Shown here: positions 7,612-15,620 of the stretch, in pieces
Layout: each line of letters opens with the position of its first letter
Position numbering within the stretch: the first letter of the stretch is position 1
Source: an uncultured Eggerthella sp.
GTDB taxonomy: Bacteria > Actinomycetota > Coriobacteriia > Coriobacteriales > Eggerthellaceae
Assembly (NCBI GenBank): GCA_900548955.1
Contig: URMQ01000003.1
Span: forward strand, 1 to 39,725
Length of the DNA: 39,725 nucleotides
Direction: 5' to 3'
Position numbers and translations under genes: made by a program
Notes under the pieces: generated by a model
Seen by the model: only the letters and a program-made list of their open reading frames with translations
The model's database searches: none
Told to the model about the DNA's origin: nothing

Positions 7612-8820
7612 GTGGAGTACATGACCGTAAAAGAAGCAGCCAAACGCTGGAAGGTTTCCGAGCGTTTAGTGCAGCGCCTTTGTGCTGAAGAACGCATCGA
7701 AGGCGCTGTGAAGTTTGGTCGTTCTTGGAAGATCCCCCTAAGCACAAAAAAGCCGCTTGACCCTCGCCGCGATGATGGCACACCCACAACCACACATCCT
7801 TCCCGCCGTACCCGAGAGAGTCATACGAATCTTATGCCGCTTATGAACACCGCCTTTGAGCCAGGTCATGCAAAAGAATTTATACAATCTCTTGAAGAAG
7901 GGCCTCGCAAAGATATAGCCGCTACTGAATATGCTTACTTTTCAGGCAACGCGCAGGAAGCAGATCGTATTGCAAGCGCTTATTTAGAGCACCACGATTC
8001 TGAAATCAAACTTTCCGCCTGCCTTATTTGTACTTATGCCAATTTGCCGCTTGGACGCATTACCAAAGCTCAGCAAGCGCTAACCATAGCGCGTGATGCC
8101 CTTGTTCAAGCATCTACTACAACCCCCCCCCACCAGCTTCGCGCGGCTGAAGCATTTATCGCACAAACCGCAAGCACGCTTCTCCATCTGCCAGCACCAA
8201 CCAATTCACCCAACGCGAAAGAAGTATTGCCCTTGCTTCCGCCAGGACTGAGAAGCTTTGCCTTTTATGTTCAAGCACATGCGGTTTATCTTGAAGGAGA
8301 TTACGCCCGCAGCCTTGGCATAGCAGAAACCGCACTATTAGGTATGGAAGACCTCTACCCTATTCCTGCAATCTATTTGCATTTGGTAGCGGTAATGGAC
8401 TTAATGAGCCTGCGTCGCACCGATGAAGCACATGTTCATTTATTGGAGGCGTGGGATTTGGCGTGTCCTGACGATTTAATTGAAGGATTTGGTGAACATC
8501 ATGGGCTCTTGGGCGGCATGCTAGAAGCGGTAATCAAACCTGCTTGGCCCGAAGATTTTAAGCGCATTATTGCTATTACCTACCGCTTTTCTGCTGGCTG
8601 GCGCCGCATCCATAACCCCACCACGGGAGATGATGTTGCCGACAATCTAACTACCACTGAATTTGCCGCTTCTATGCTTGCAGCGCGTGGATGGACAAAC
8701 CAGGAAATTGTCGATCACATGGGTGTTTCAATCAATACTGTAAAAAGCTATATTTCCTCATCGCTCCAAAAGTTGCACCTTACCCGTCGACAAGATTTGA
8801 AAAAGCATATGCTGGCATAA
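7612..8820 (+). CDS. Transcriptional regulator with N-terminal excisionase-type HTH and C-terminal LuxR-type HTH
   Basis: 402 residues. Residues about 4-50 (MTVKEAAKRWKVSERLVQRL, then a basic wing GAVKFGRSWKIP) look like an excisionase/MerR-type HTH_17 domain. The C-terminal 55 residues (LAARGWTNQEIVDHMGVS, NTVKSYISSSLQKL) are a LuxR/GerE HTH. The middle, about 290 residues, is predicted from its pattern to be alpha-helical and TPR-like, with no recognised ligand domain. GTG 7612 has AAGGA six bases upstream; ATG 7621 is an alternative start. Two DNA-binding ends on one protein could bridge two sites. Target unknown. Its place directly after the trp operon may be coincidence. Confidence 0.85.
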   Translation: MEYMTVKEAAKRWKVSERLVQRLCAEERIEGAVKFGRSWKIPLSTKKPLDPRRDDGTPTTTHPSRRTRESHTNLMPLMNTAFEPGHAKEFIQSLEEGPRKDIAATEYAYFSGNAQEADRIASAYLEHHDSEIKLSACLICTYANLPLGRITKAQQALTIARDALVQASTTTPPHQLRAAEAFIAQTASTLLHLPAPTNSPNAKEVLPLLPPGLRSFAFYVQAHAVYLEGDYARSLGIAETALLGMEDLYPIPAIYLHLVAVMDLMSLRRTDEAHVHLLEAWDLACPDDLIEGFGEHHGLLGGMLEAVIKPAWPEDFKRIIAITYRFSAGWRRIHNPTTGDDVADNLTTTEFAASMLAARGWTNQEIVDHMGVSINTVKSYISSSLQKLHLTRRQDLKKHMLA

Positions 8821-8946
8821 ACAAATATCCTTATCAGGAGTTTTATACCCAATTTTGTCCTCGAACAGATGATGTGCATCAACCGTTTGTCACGTAGAGT
8901 TGAGAAATAAAATCTTTGCTTTACTTCATGACTAAAGGGTTTTGAT

Positions 8947-10902
8947 ATGGCTATCAGAAAACATCTTTCCGCACTTGCAATTTGCTTCCTGACTGTATTT
9001 GCGCTGGGAGGCCTGCTCCCCGCCACGGCGCTGGCGACTGCGCCCAACGGACAGGTGATCTATGTCGGCAACGTAGATGTGACAAGTGGCGGCTACTGGA
9101 CAACGGACGACAACGGACACGTCACCGCCTACTCTGGCGACGGCACGCCGACGGACAACTATATCCATTACGACACGGCCAACAATACCCTGACCCTACA
9201 CAACGCCACTATTAAAGAGAGTGTGCCTTCTGATACCAGCACTTATGTCGAGGACGCGGCCATTGGCGTGTTCAATCAGAACGGCGCTGCGGAGTTGACC
9301 ATACAACTGGAGGGCACCAATACAATCGCAGAGGTCAGAGCGGGGATTTATGTGTTGGCGAGCTCCGTTTCTGACAGCAACGCCAGCCTGACCATCATGG
9401 GTAGCGGCAGTCTGGATACCAGCGGCAGCCAGAGCGGAATCCAAGTTCATAGCAACAGCAGCAATGCCACCCTGACTATCCAGAACGCCGATGTCACGGC
9501 TAACGGAGGTATATACGGCTATGGTGTTAATGTGATATCCCACAGTAGTTCGACCGCCTCGCTGACTGTGGAGGGCAGCAGCCTGATTGCCAGTGGGTCT
9601 TCAGGGATTCTATATGATTCTAGTGGCAATGATTCCGTGCCTAACACAGTTAATTTAACCATCAGCAACAGTGCCCTCGTGGACGCAAGAGGCGGTGGAA
9701 TCGGTGCCGGAAGTATTACAAACCTCAGTGAAGTATCACCTACTGATAGCAGTGTTGGCATCGTCTTTGACGGCGACGAAGGCACCGTGTACGGCGATGT
9801 GACCTTGCAGGAGGATTTGACCATCGGCGAGGGTGAGAGCCTGACATTGGATCATGAGGCAAGCCTGGATGCGAATGGCCACAACGTGATCGTGGACGGC
9901 GGCACACTGGACGAAGGGATAAAGAACAACCTGGGCGACAGTGTGAAGTATACGCCGACAATTACAACAACAAGCCTACCAAACGGTACTGCAGAGGCAG
10001 CGTACAGCACAACTCTTTTGGCAGATGGTACGGCTCCGATTACATGGAGCGTCACCAGCGGTTCCCTGACGGAAGGCTTGAGCCTGGACGAAAGCATCGG
10101 CGAGATAATCGGCACCCCCACCGCGGAGGGCTCGAGCACCTTTACCGTGAAAGCCGAAAACAGTTACGGCAGTGACAGCAAGGAATTGAACATTACGATC
10201 AACGAACCCGCCTCGGTTTCGGTTATCGGCGTGTCGTTGGATCGAAACACCTTGACCTTGACCGAGGATGACACCACCCAACTTACCGCCACGGTGGAGC
10301 CGACTAACGCCACCAACAAAGACGTAACTTGGAGCAGCGATAATGAAGCCGTCGCCATGGTGGACGCAAACGGCAACGTCGCCGCCGTAAGCGCAGGCGC
10401 CGCCACCATCACCGTCACCACGGAGGATGGCAGCTTCACAGACACCTGCAAAGTGAGCGTGAAGCATGGCAATATGATTCTTACTCCACAAAAGGATGCT
10501 ACCTGTACGGCTCAAGGTAAGTTAGCTTACTATACCTGCGAAACCTGCGGAAAGATTTTCAGTGACGCTGAGGGCAAAACTGAGATTAGCTCGGCAGATA
10601 CTGTAATTCCTACTACCAGCCACAACTATAAAGATGGCAAATGCACGGTTTGCGGAGATACTGATCCGAACTATCAGGAACCAACTAGCCCTGCCAAAGA
10701 TGAACCAGCTGCTGAAGACAGCGCCAAGAACACCAAAGATAAATCGGCAACTAAGTCGAGCACTCCCCAAACAAGCGATGCTCTATTTGGCTATATAGTT
10801 TTCTTTGCAGCGCTCATCGTTCTTGCTTCAATCGTAAGCGTAGTAGCCTACAGGAAACTCCACACAGTACAAGCGAAACATAGCAGCTCAAACAAACACT
10901 AA
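8947..10902 (+). CDS. Secreted cell-wall surface protein with Ig-like domains and a sortase-type anchor
   Basis: 651 residues. A signal peptide (residues 1 to about 31: basic start, hydrophobic core, ATALA cleavage-like site) is followed by a T/S/N/G-rich region resembling a beta-helix or adhesin passenger (residues about 35-330). Then come a putative He_PIG-type Ig domain (about 335-420), a BIG_2-like domain (about 423-505), and a Cys-rich module with two CxxC pairs (TCETCGK and CTVCGD) known from surface proteins of anaerobic Gram-positives. The end is TPQTSD, a hydrophobic helix and a basic tail (RKLH), resembling a degenerate LPxTG signal. ATG 8947 has AAAGGG seven bases upstream. GC-rich codons dominate the middle, while the first 25 codons and last 140 codons look like the neighbours, suggesting an imported passenger. 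The ligand is unknown. Confidence 0.85.
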   Translation: MAIRKHLSALAICFLTVFALGGLLPATALATAPNGQVIYVGNVDVTSGGYWTTDDNGHVTAYSGDGTPTDNYIHYDTANNTLTLHNATIKESVPSDTSTYVEDAAIGVFNQNGAAELTIQLEGTNTIAEVRAGIYVLASSVSDSNASLTIMGSGSLDTSGSQSGIQVHSNSSNATLTIQNADVTANGGIYGYGVNVISHSSSTASLTVEGSSLIASGSSGILYDSSGNDSVPNTVNLTISNSALVDARGGGIGAGSITNLSEVSPTDSSVGIVFDGDEGTVYGDVTLQEDLTIGEGESLTLDHEASLDANGHNVIVDGGTLDEGIKNNLGDSVKYTPTITTTSLPNGTAEAAYSTTLLADGTAPITWSVTSGSLTEGLSLDESIGEIIGTPTAEGSSTFTVKAENSYGSDSKELNITINEPASVSVIGVSLDRNTLTLTEDDTTQLTATVEPTNATNKDVTWSSDNEAVAMVDANGNVAAVSAGAATITVTTEDGSFTDTCKVSVKHGNMILTPQKDATCTAQGKLAYYTCETCGKIFSDAEGKTEISSADTVIPTTSHNYKDGKCTVCGDTDPNYQEPTSPAKDEPAAEDSAKNTKDKSATKSSTPQTSDALFGYIVFFAALIVLASIVSVVAYRKLHTVQAKHSSSNKH

Positions 10903-10913
10903 TGCAAAAACAT

Positions 10914-10950
10914 TAAGCCCTATCTCACAAATATTGAGAGATAGGGCTTA
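10914..10950. terminator. Bidirectional intrinsic terminator between convergent genes
   Basis: TAAGCCCTATCTC (10914-10926) pairs perfectly over 13 bp with GAGATAGGGCTTA (10938-10950). On the minus strand it is followed by ATGTTTTTGC; on the plus strand by a weaker T-containing tract. It lies between the surface protein (+) and the ATPase (-). Its 5' arm and loop contain TATCTCACAAAT, the same word repeated upstream of the ATPase. Confidence 0.8.
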
Positions 10951-10992
10951 AATCTTATCTTGATTAGCTATCTTATCAGGCGATACTTGTTT

Positions 10993-11048
10993 TTTTCAAA
11001 TGATTTGTCGGTTGATTTTCAAATGTTTCATCAGTTGATTTTCAAATG
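10993..11048. repeat. Three 23-bp spaced direct repeats
   Basis: TTTTCAAATG occurs at 10993-11002, 11016-11025 and 11039-11048, exactly 23 bp apart; the last two share the longer word GTTGATTTTCAAATG. The tract lies in the gap between the terminator and the 3' end of the ATPase gene. No coding role is visible. Confidence 0.85.
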
Positions 11049-11126
11049 AAAGCTGCCATAGACTCGAAATTTCCCAGTCCAAGAAATAACCCGCAACAAA
11101 CACCCTGATCATTTGCTACGTAACAC

Positions 11127-12308
11127 TTATACAAACAACTCTACTTCACCTAGTAAGAACTTCTCTATACTGCATCCCGCCGAACCAACAACAATTGAAT
11201 GTGCGTCAGGGTTTTCAACAAGGAGTCTTGTCATGCCTTTCGTAGACTTTACTCTGCCGCTTTTCACCTCAATAGCAGTTACCGCTTCTTTGTCCGCTAT
11301 TACAAAATCCACTTCATCGCTTCCATCGCGCCACCAAAATACCGAAAATCCTTCTGCTGTTGCTCGATTAATCAAATAAGCCCCCACAGCGCTTTCAATA
11401 AGATGCCCCTTTAAAGTCGCATCCGTCAGAAGCTTACTGCGCTTTCTGCCAAATTCCGCAACCATCAAAGAAGTGTCGTGTACCATAAGACGTGGTGAGC
11501 TTGCTTTTTCACGTATAAGCTTCGAATCGTATTTCTGTAAACCACTCATAAGGCCTGCCTTTGACAAAAGAGACAGGTAATGTGCAACAGTGGCAGCATT
11601 GCCTTTATCGTCAAGTTGCCCCAACAATTTACGGTACGAAATCTCTTGACCAGAATACGGAGCTCCCACCTCAAATAAACGGCGCATTAGTTCAGGTTTT
11701 CTTACATCGGCAAGTTGCAACACGTCATTAGCTATACTGGGCTCAATTATTGATGAATGCATGTAGGATAGCCATCGGTTTTGCTCATCCTTAAGCATGG
11801 CAGCACCGGGATAACCGCCGAAATACAGAAAGTCTTCAAGACTATATCCAAAGGCATCTGCGCACTCCGAATAAGACCAATGAGGTGAGTAAATAAGCTC
11901 AAACCTACCCATAAGAGATTCGTTTAATCCATCCTGGATAAGGGAAGCGGATGATCCCGTTAGAACAACCTTTATCTCCATTGCCGTGCGAGTATCTTCA
12001 TCCCAAAGAGTTTTAACAACAGAAGACCAGCTGCGGACATACTGCACCTCATCAATAACCAAGAGTACAGGCTGTTTTATTGACGCAGCCATATTTCTTG
12101 CCTGATACCATTGCGCTCTTACCCAATCCTGCGTTGATTCGTTTTTTGTTGCCTCGGCAAACACGCAAGGACAATCCACCTGTGACACAGCTTGATTTAC
12201 TGCAGTGGTTTTCCCTGTTTGGCGCGGACCTATAACTATTTGAATAAAGCGCCTTGGTTCTGCAATTCTTTTTTTAATTATTTCAACTATTGAGCGCTGA
12301 TAAGCCAT
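11127..12308 (-). CDS. AAA_14 / DUF4143 family ATPase
   Basis: 393 residues. Walker A GPRQTGKT at residues 27-34, Walker B VLLVIDEVQ near 81-89, and a sensor-like TGSSASL; these define the AAA_14 ATPase. The C-terminal half is DUF4143-like, ending in a PD-(D/E)xK-type segment SDEVDFVIADKEAVTAIEVK that resembles a restriction-endonuclease-like fold. ATG 12308 has AGGA about nine bases upstream on the minus strand. The function of these common, widely scattered ATPases is not settled. Upstream lie four phased CTCACAAA repeats that could be its own operator. It sits in an accessory block with an AbiE system, but has its own control region and the two are separated by a terminator. Confidence 0.9.
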   Translation of the reverse strand: MAYQRSIVEIIKKRIAEPRRFIQIVIGPRQTGKTTAVNQAVSQVDCPCVFAEATKNESTQDWVRAQWYQARNMAASIKQPVLLVIDEVQYVRSWSSVVKTLWDEDTRTAMEIKVVLTGSSASLIQDGLNESLMGRFELIYSPHWSYSECADAFGYSLEDFLYFGGYPGAAMLKDEQNRWLSYMHSSIIEPSIANDVLQLADVRKPELMRRLFEVGAPYSGQEISYRKLLGQLDDKGNAATVAHYLSLLSKAGLMSGLQKYDSKLIREKASSPRLMVHDTSLMVAEFGRKRSKLLTDATLKGHLIESAVGAYLINRATAEGFSVFWWRDGSDEVDFVIADKEAVTAIEVKSGRVKSTKGMTRLLVENPDAHSIVVGSAGCSIEKFLLGEVELFV

Positions 12309-12319
12309 TTTGATATTCC

Positions 12320-12394
12320 TATCTCACAAATCTTATTAAAGTATCTCACAAATTTTGTGAGCTGGCTCACAAAATATTATCTCTAGCTCACAAA
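12320..12394. repeat. Four phased CTCACAAA repeats plus a palindromic copy upstream of the ATPase
   Basis: CTCACAAA occurs at 12323-12330, 12345-12352, 12366-12373 and 12387-12394, 21-22 bp apart, which is about two helical turns. TTTGTGAG at 12354-12361 makes a 17-bp palindrome with the second copy. The first two extend to TATCTCACAAAT. The array ends 11 bp before the ATPase start codon, where a promoter or operator is expected. A fifth TATCTCACAAAT lies beyond the 3' end of the gene, in the terminator at 10921-10932. Confidence 0.9.
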
Positions 12395-12416
12395 TTTTTA
12401 CTCATTCTCAGCGCAA

Positions 12417-12468
12417 CAAATGCTCAAGCTAGCGTAAACAAGTGCATAACGAATGCCCTGAGCATTTG
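12417..12468. repeat. 10-bp inverted repeat with 32-bp spacer
   Basis: CAAATGCTCA (12417-12426) and TGAGCATTTG (12459-12468) are perfect inverted copies. They lie between the ATPase control region and the abiE terminator. No gene or T run is associated; role unknown. Confidence 0.45.
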
Positions 12469-12497
12469 GCATATCGAAATTTCTATAATCAAATAAT

Positions 12498-12524
12498 AAA
12501 AGCCGCTCATATCGAGCGGCTTTT
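12498..12524. terminator. Intrinsic terminator after abiEii
   Basis: AAAAGCCGCTC (12498-12508), five-base loop, GAGCGGCTTTT (12514-12524), a perfect 11-bp stem with A and T flanks usable in both directions. It lies 55 bp beyond the end of abiEii on the minus strand. Confidence 0.9.
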
Positions 12525-12578
12525 AAAACCTCGCCTATATAATCCAAAAAAAATAGCAATAGTACTTTTATTTTGCAC

Positions 12579-13400
12579 TCAGGCGCTCGCAATCTTATCA
12601 ATAAACCTATTGGCCCATTCAATTGCCTCATCACCATCCTGCATCACATTGAGTCCATTTGCGCGCTCGGAGTACAACCTATCCCATCCTTCACTTTTAA
12701 TAACCTTAGATGGCCACGACTGGGAGCGCCTATACGAAAAAAGCCTCTTGCATGTTTCGTTGATCTTAGCGAAATCAAGACTTGCACCTGCCGCGATAAT
12801 CTGCAGGTCAACGAGATCGTGAGCACGCATACTATGTAGTTCAGTAAGAGCATGAAGCTTCTGCGCGACCTGGTGATGAAGAGACATAAGCGGAACAGGG
12901 TCGGGCTGAGAGAGACCGATCATTTCAAAAAGCTCAGCAACAGCCGAAGCAAGTCCCATCTCCGCCTCGTCGGCATCCCCAATTTCGTCATGACCAATCT
13001 CAAGCGAAACGGTAAGCCAAGATTTACCCAAATACGAGAGCTTGATATCAAAGGGCCGCATCACGTATTGCGAAGGTACCCCTTTTGGCTTCGCGGGTTT
13101 GCGTTCCACTATTTTTCCAGTAAAGCCATGCCATCCCTTCGCAAGGCGTTCATCTAGTTTGCTTATGTATTCCTCTAATGTGCTTTTCCTTGCAACGTCG
13201 AGATCGGTGGTGAATCTCGTATTGGTATCGCCAAAACGCAACTTCAGTGCACTTCCGCCCTTAACAACACCGTCAGGAAGCATCTGCCCTACAATTGTGT
13301 TAGCGATCACTGTTTTTACTCTAACGTACCCCGCATCAAGACCTGCAACACGACGGATTGCCTCATCAAGATTCCTTCTACTGTTTGGAATTTTTATCAC
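12579..13400 (-). CDS. abiEii: AbiEii-type nucleotidyltransferase toxin
   Basis: 273 residues. The nucleotidyltransferase motif GGS (residues 48-50) with Arg55 is followed by TTDLDVA (acidic pair in DLD, 66-68), the pattern of DUF1814/AbiEii toxins. Known for the family: AbiE systems are type IV toxin-antitoxin modules linked to phage abortive infection; the related MenT toxins modify tRNA acceptor ends. The start overlaps the stop of the antitoxin gene by 4 bp (ATGA at 13397-13400), the usual coupled order. Length and motifs are intact, so it is probably functional. The actual target is not shown by the sequence. Confidence 0.9.
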   Translation of the reverse strand: MIKIPNSRRNLDEAIRRVAGLDAGYVRVKTVIANTIVGQMLPDGVVKGGSALKLRFGDTNTRFTTDLDVARKSTLEEYISKLDERLAKGWHGFTGKIVERKPAKPKGVPSQYVMRPFDIKLSYLGKSWLTVSLEIGHDEIGDADEAEMGLASAVAELFEMIGLSQPDPVPLMSLHHQVAQKLHALTELHSMRAHDLVDLQIIAAGASLDFAKINETCKRLFSYRRSQSWPSKVIKSEGWDRLYSERANGLNVMQDGDEAIEWANRFIDKIASA

Positions 13401-13930
13401 TTTTCCCTCAATTCTTCGAGGAGACTTTTTTCTTCCGTCACTCGTATAAGACCTTGATCACGTGCGTTTCTTACAGCACTAACAAGACGTTCAGACATCA
13501 TTGTCTCCTTGCAGGAACGAATAGCCGAAGAGATGCTTTGCGACGGAATGCCCTCATAAACCGTCACTTCATCGCACGCCTTTCCCTTTACTAAACGAAT
13601 TGTTTTAGGCAAGCATCTTCGAACACGTCGCGTAGTAGCAACATCTATCCTCGAAGGATCAGTTGGCGCAAGCCCATGCATTGCTATAACCGATTCGCCA
13701 AACAGATAGGCGCCATCTCCCACAAGCGCAACCGCAATGGCGTATGGATCGTACTCAGTCGGCACCCAATATCGCACTTGATAAATCCCATGTCCAAGTC
13801 TCATAAGTCTTCCGTTTTTTACATAACGGGTAAGATCTTTATTAGTTGCACCGATTTCGTTCGCTTGGGTAGTTGTTATGATGCCATAGTTATCAGCAGC
13901 AATTTCGTATATATCGTCAAAGTAAGTCAT
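13397..13930 (-). CDS. abiEi: AbiEi-type antitoxin and transcriptional repressor
   Basis: 177 residues. The N-terminal winged helix (residues about 5-60: YEIAADNYGIITTTQANEIG, then ATNKDLTRYV) is followed by the AbiEi C-terminal domain (LFGESVIAMHGLA, DVATTRRVRR). Known for the family: the N-terminal domain represses its own promoter by binding inverted repeats, and the C-terminal domain counters the toxin. A 7-bp inverted repeat lies directly upstream at 13938-13957. There is no Shine-Dalgarno before ATG 13930, but TAATAT lies six bases before it on the minus strand, so the transcript may be leaderless. Partner of the adjacent abiEii. Confidence 0.9.
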   Translation of the reverse strand: MTYFDDIYEIAADNYGIITTTQANEIGATNKDLTRYVKNGRLMRLGHGIYQVRYWVPTEYDPYAIAVALVGDGAYLFGESVIAMHGLAPTDPSRIDVATTRRVRRCLPKTIRLVKGKACDEVTVYEGIPSQSISSAIRSCKETMMSERLVSAVRNARDQGLIRVTEEKSLLEELREK

Positions 13931-13937
13931 GACGAAA

Positions 13938-13957
13938 TATTACCATATTTGGTAATA
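13938..13957. promoter_or_regulatory. Putative AbiEi operator overlapping the abiE promoter
   Basis: TATTACC (13938-13944), spacer ATATTT, GGTAATA (13951-13957). It is centred 17 bp upstream of the abiEi start codon. On the minus strand TAATAT within one arm (about 13942-13937) would be a -10 element placing transcription start at or near the ATG. Negative autoregulation is known for AbiEi proteins; this site is the obvious candidate. Confidence 0.7.
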
Positions 13958-14055
13958 AATTGACACATCAATTGATCATAACTATTACACTTTGCTATTC
14001 GGTTTTAATTAAAGTTTACACAGCTTCGGAATTTCTGCGCTCAAAATAAAAAAAT

Positions 14056-14081
14056 GCGCTGCCCGATATTTCGAGCAGCGC
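14056..14081 (-). terminator. Intrinsic terminator after aspartokinase
   Basis: GCGCTGC (14056-14062) and GCAGCGC (14075-14081) form the stem, with CGA/TCG pairing inside. Read on the minus strand it is followed by ATTTTTTTATTTTG, a good T run. It lies 77 bp beyond the end of the aspartokinase gene. Confidence 0.88.
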
Positions 14082-14106
14082 CTTAATACGAAACTCTTTA
14101 TGATTT

Positions 14107-14175
14107 TATTAGCGACCCTTTGCCATATCCAGGACAAACGCAACCACTTTACTTCTATTAACGACCCTTTGCCAT
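14107..14175. repeat. Imperfect duplication of the aspartokinase 3' end
   Basis: The word GATGGCAAAGGGTCGTTAATA, spanning the last codons and stop of the aspartokinase (minus strand, ending at about 14156), recurs 49 bp downstream as ATATGGCAAAGGGTCGCTAAT (about 14107-14126). The second copy is in another frame and follows the stop, so it is not translated as part of the enzyme. It looks like a short tandem duplication. Confidence 0.75.
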
Positions 14176-15435
14176 CTTTGCAGCAATTTCTTCTGGGGAA
14201 AGCTGCGTCTCCTCGAAGATACTATCGGAATCCAAGCCAAACGCGGTATGCAAACAACGAACCGCCGTCTGTACCTGGCTACCCTCAACCACAACAGAAA
14301 TACGGATGGGGCTGGTGGAAATCATCATGATGTTGACGTTGTTTTCTGCCAACGCCGCAAAAGCCTTAGCAGCAACACCTGGACTTGACTTCATGCCCGT
14401 GCCAACCAACGAAACCTTAGCAATGTTGTCGTCCATTAAAGAAGTAGCACCAAACTGCTGAGTAATGCGTTCAACTGCAGATAAGGCCTGTTCTTTCTGA
14501 GAGCCAGGGAATGTAAAGGAAATGTTGGCCTTGCCATCGTTGGTAACGTTTTGGATGATCATATCAACCGAAACATCGCTGGATGCCAGAATAGAAAATA
14601 CGCGTGCTGCAATTCCCAACTCATCAGGAAGACCGCGAAGCGTAATTTTCATCTCGGATGTATCGTGTGCAATACCAGAAATAACTGCCTGCTCCATGGA
14701 AGGAACAACCTCCTTGATAAGTGTGCCTTCTTCGTCAGAGAAAGCAGAACGGGAATGAATTACCACATTGTATTTACGCGCGAACTCCACCGCACGTGCC
14801 TGCAAAACGCCAGCTCCCCCACTTGAAAGCTCAAGCATGTCATCATAAGAGATGCAGCTTAACTTGCGGGCGCGGGGCGCAACGCGAGGGTCTGCCGTAT
14901 AGATGCCTTCAACATCCGAATAAATCTCGCAAACATCAGCGTCAATACCATAAGCAAGCGCGACCGCCGTCGTGTCGGAGCCACCTCTACCAAGCGTAGT
15001 GATGTCGCCGTTTTCAGATACTCCCTGAAAACCAGCAACAACTACGATAGCCCCCGTAGATAAGGCTTTACGGATTTTGTTTGCATCGATATCTTCAATT
15101 TTTGCACTAGAAAAATCGTTGTCGGTAGTAATACCTGCTTGCCATCCCGTAAAGCTAACCGCATTGTAGCCAAGCGCCTGAATAGCCATAGCAAGAAGCG
15201 ACATACTTACCTGCTCGCCTGTAGAAAGCAGCATATCCATTTCACGCTTCGAAGGATGGTCGTTAAGTGCAGCCGCAAGCCCAACCAATTCATCGGTTGT
15301 CTTACCCATTGCCGACACAACTGCCACCACATCGTTGCCCTGCTGCTTCATAGCAATAAGGCGTTTTGCTACGTTTTTAATTCTTTCGGGGGAAGCAACT
15401 GAAGTGCCACCAAATTTTGAAACTATTAACGACAT
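14158..15435 (-). CDS. lysC: Aspartate kinase
   Basis: Phosphorylates aspartate, first step to lysine, threonine, methionine and diaminopimelate. 425 residues from ATG 15435, which gives the family start MSLIVSKFGGTSV; an upstream in-frame ATG at 15483 would add 16 residues with no family match. The kinase domain (KFGGTSVASPERI, FTGWQAGI, TLGRGGSDTTAVALA) is followed by two ACT domains (about 265-400) that usually bind lysine or threonine for feedback inhibition. The Shine-Dalgarno is weak (GAAAGAAG). I saw no lysine riboswitch in the leader. A single gene with its own terminator at 14056-14081. Confidence 0.95.
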   Translation of the reverse strand: MSLIVSKFGGTSVASPERIKNVAKRLIAMKQQGNDVVAVVSAMGKTTDELVGLAAALNDHPSKREMDMLLSTGEQVSMSLLAMAIQALGYNAVSFTGWQAGITTDNDFSSAKIEDIDANKIRKALSTGAIVVVAGFQGVSENGDITTLGRGGSDTTAVALAYGIDADVCEIYSDVEGIYTADPRVAPRARKLSCISYDDMLELSSGGAGVLQARAVEFARKYNVVIHSRSAFSDEEGTLIKEVVPSMEQAVISGIAHDTSEMKITLRGLPDELGIAARVFSILASSDVSVDMIIQNVTNDGKANISFTFPGSQKEQALSAVERITQQFGATSLMDDNIAKVSLVGTGMKSSPGVAAKAFAALAENNVNIMMISTSPIRISVVVEGSQVQTAVRCLHTAFGLDSDSIFEETQLSPEEIAAKMAKGR

Positions 15436-15620
15436 GGTCTTCTTTCTCACGTGAGAACAATGGATATATAGTACCAAAAACACTTGTCGAAGAGGTTAAC
15501 TTACTCCTATACGGTATCGCAGGTAGAAGCAGCGGAATAGCAGTCTTTGATTTCCATCCACTCGATACTCTTTTTTGCGTTTTTAGGCCTACCCCTGCAG
15601 ATTATTGGCAAAAACAACAA

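Noticed and set aside
12320..12394. CRISPR array
   Set aside because: Repeats are only 8-12 bp, spacers are 13-14 bp and AT-rich, and no cas genes are near.
12398..12637. 79-codon minus-strand frame downstream of abiEii
   Set aside because: It reads through the terminator hairpin, overlaps abiEii out of frame and has no ribosome site.
15436..15620. Lysine riboswitch before aspartokinase
   Set aside because: The conserved L-box words and five-helix layout could not be found on the minus strand.
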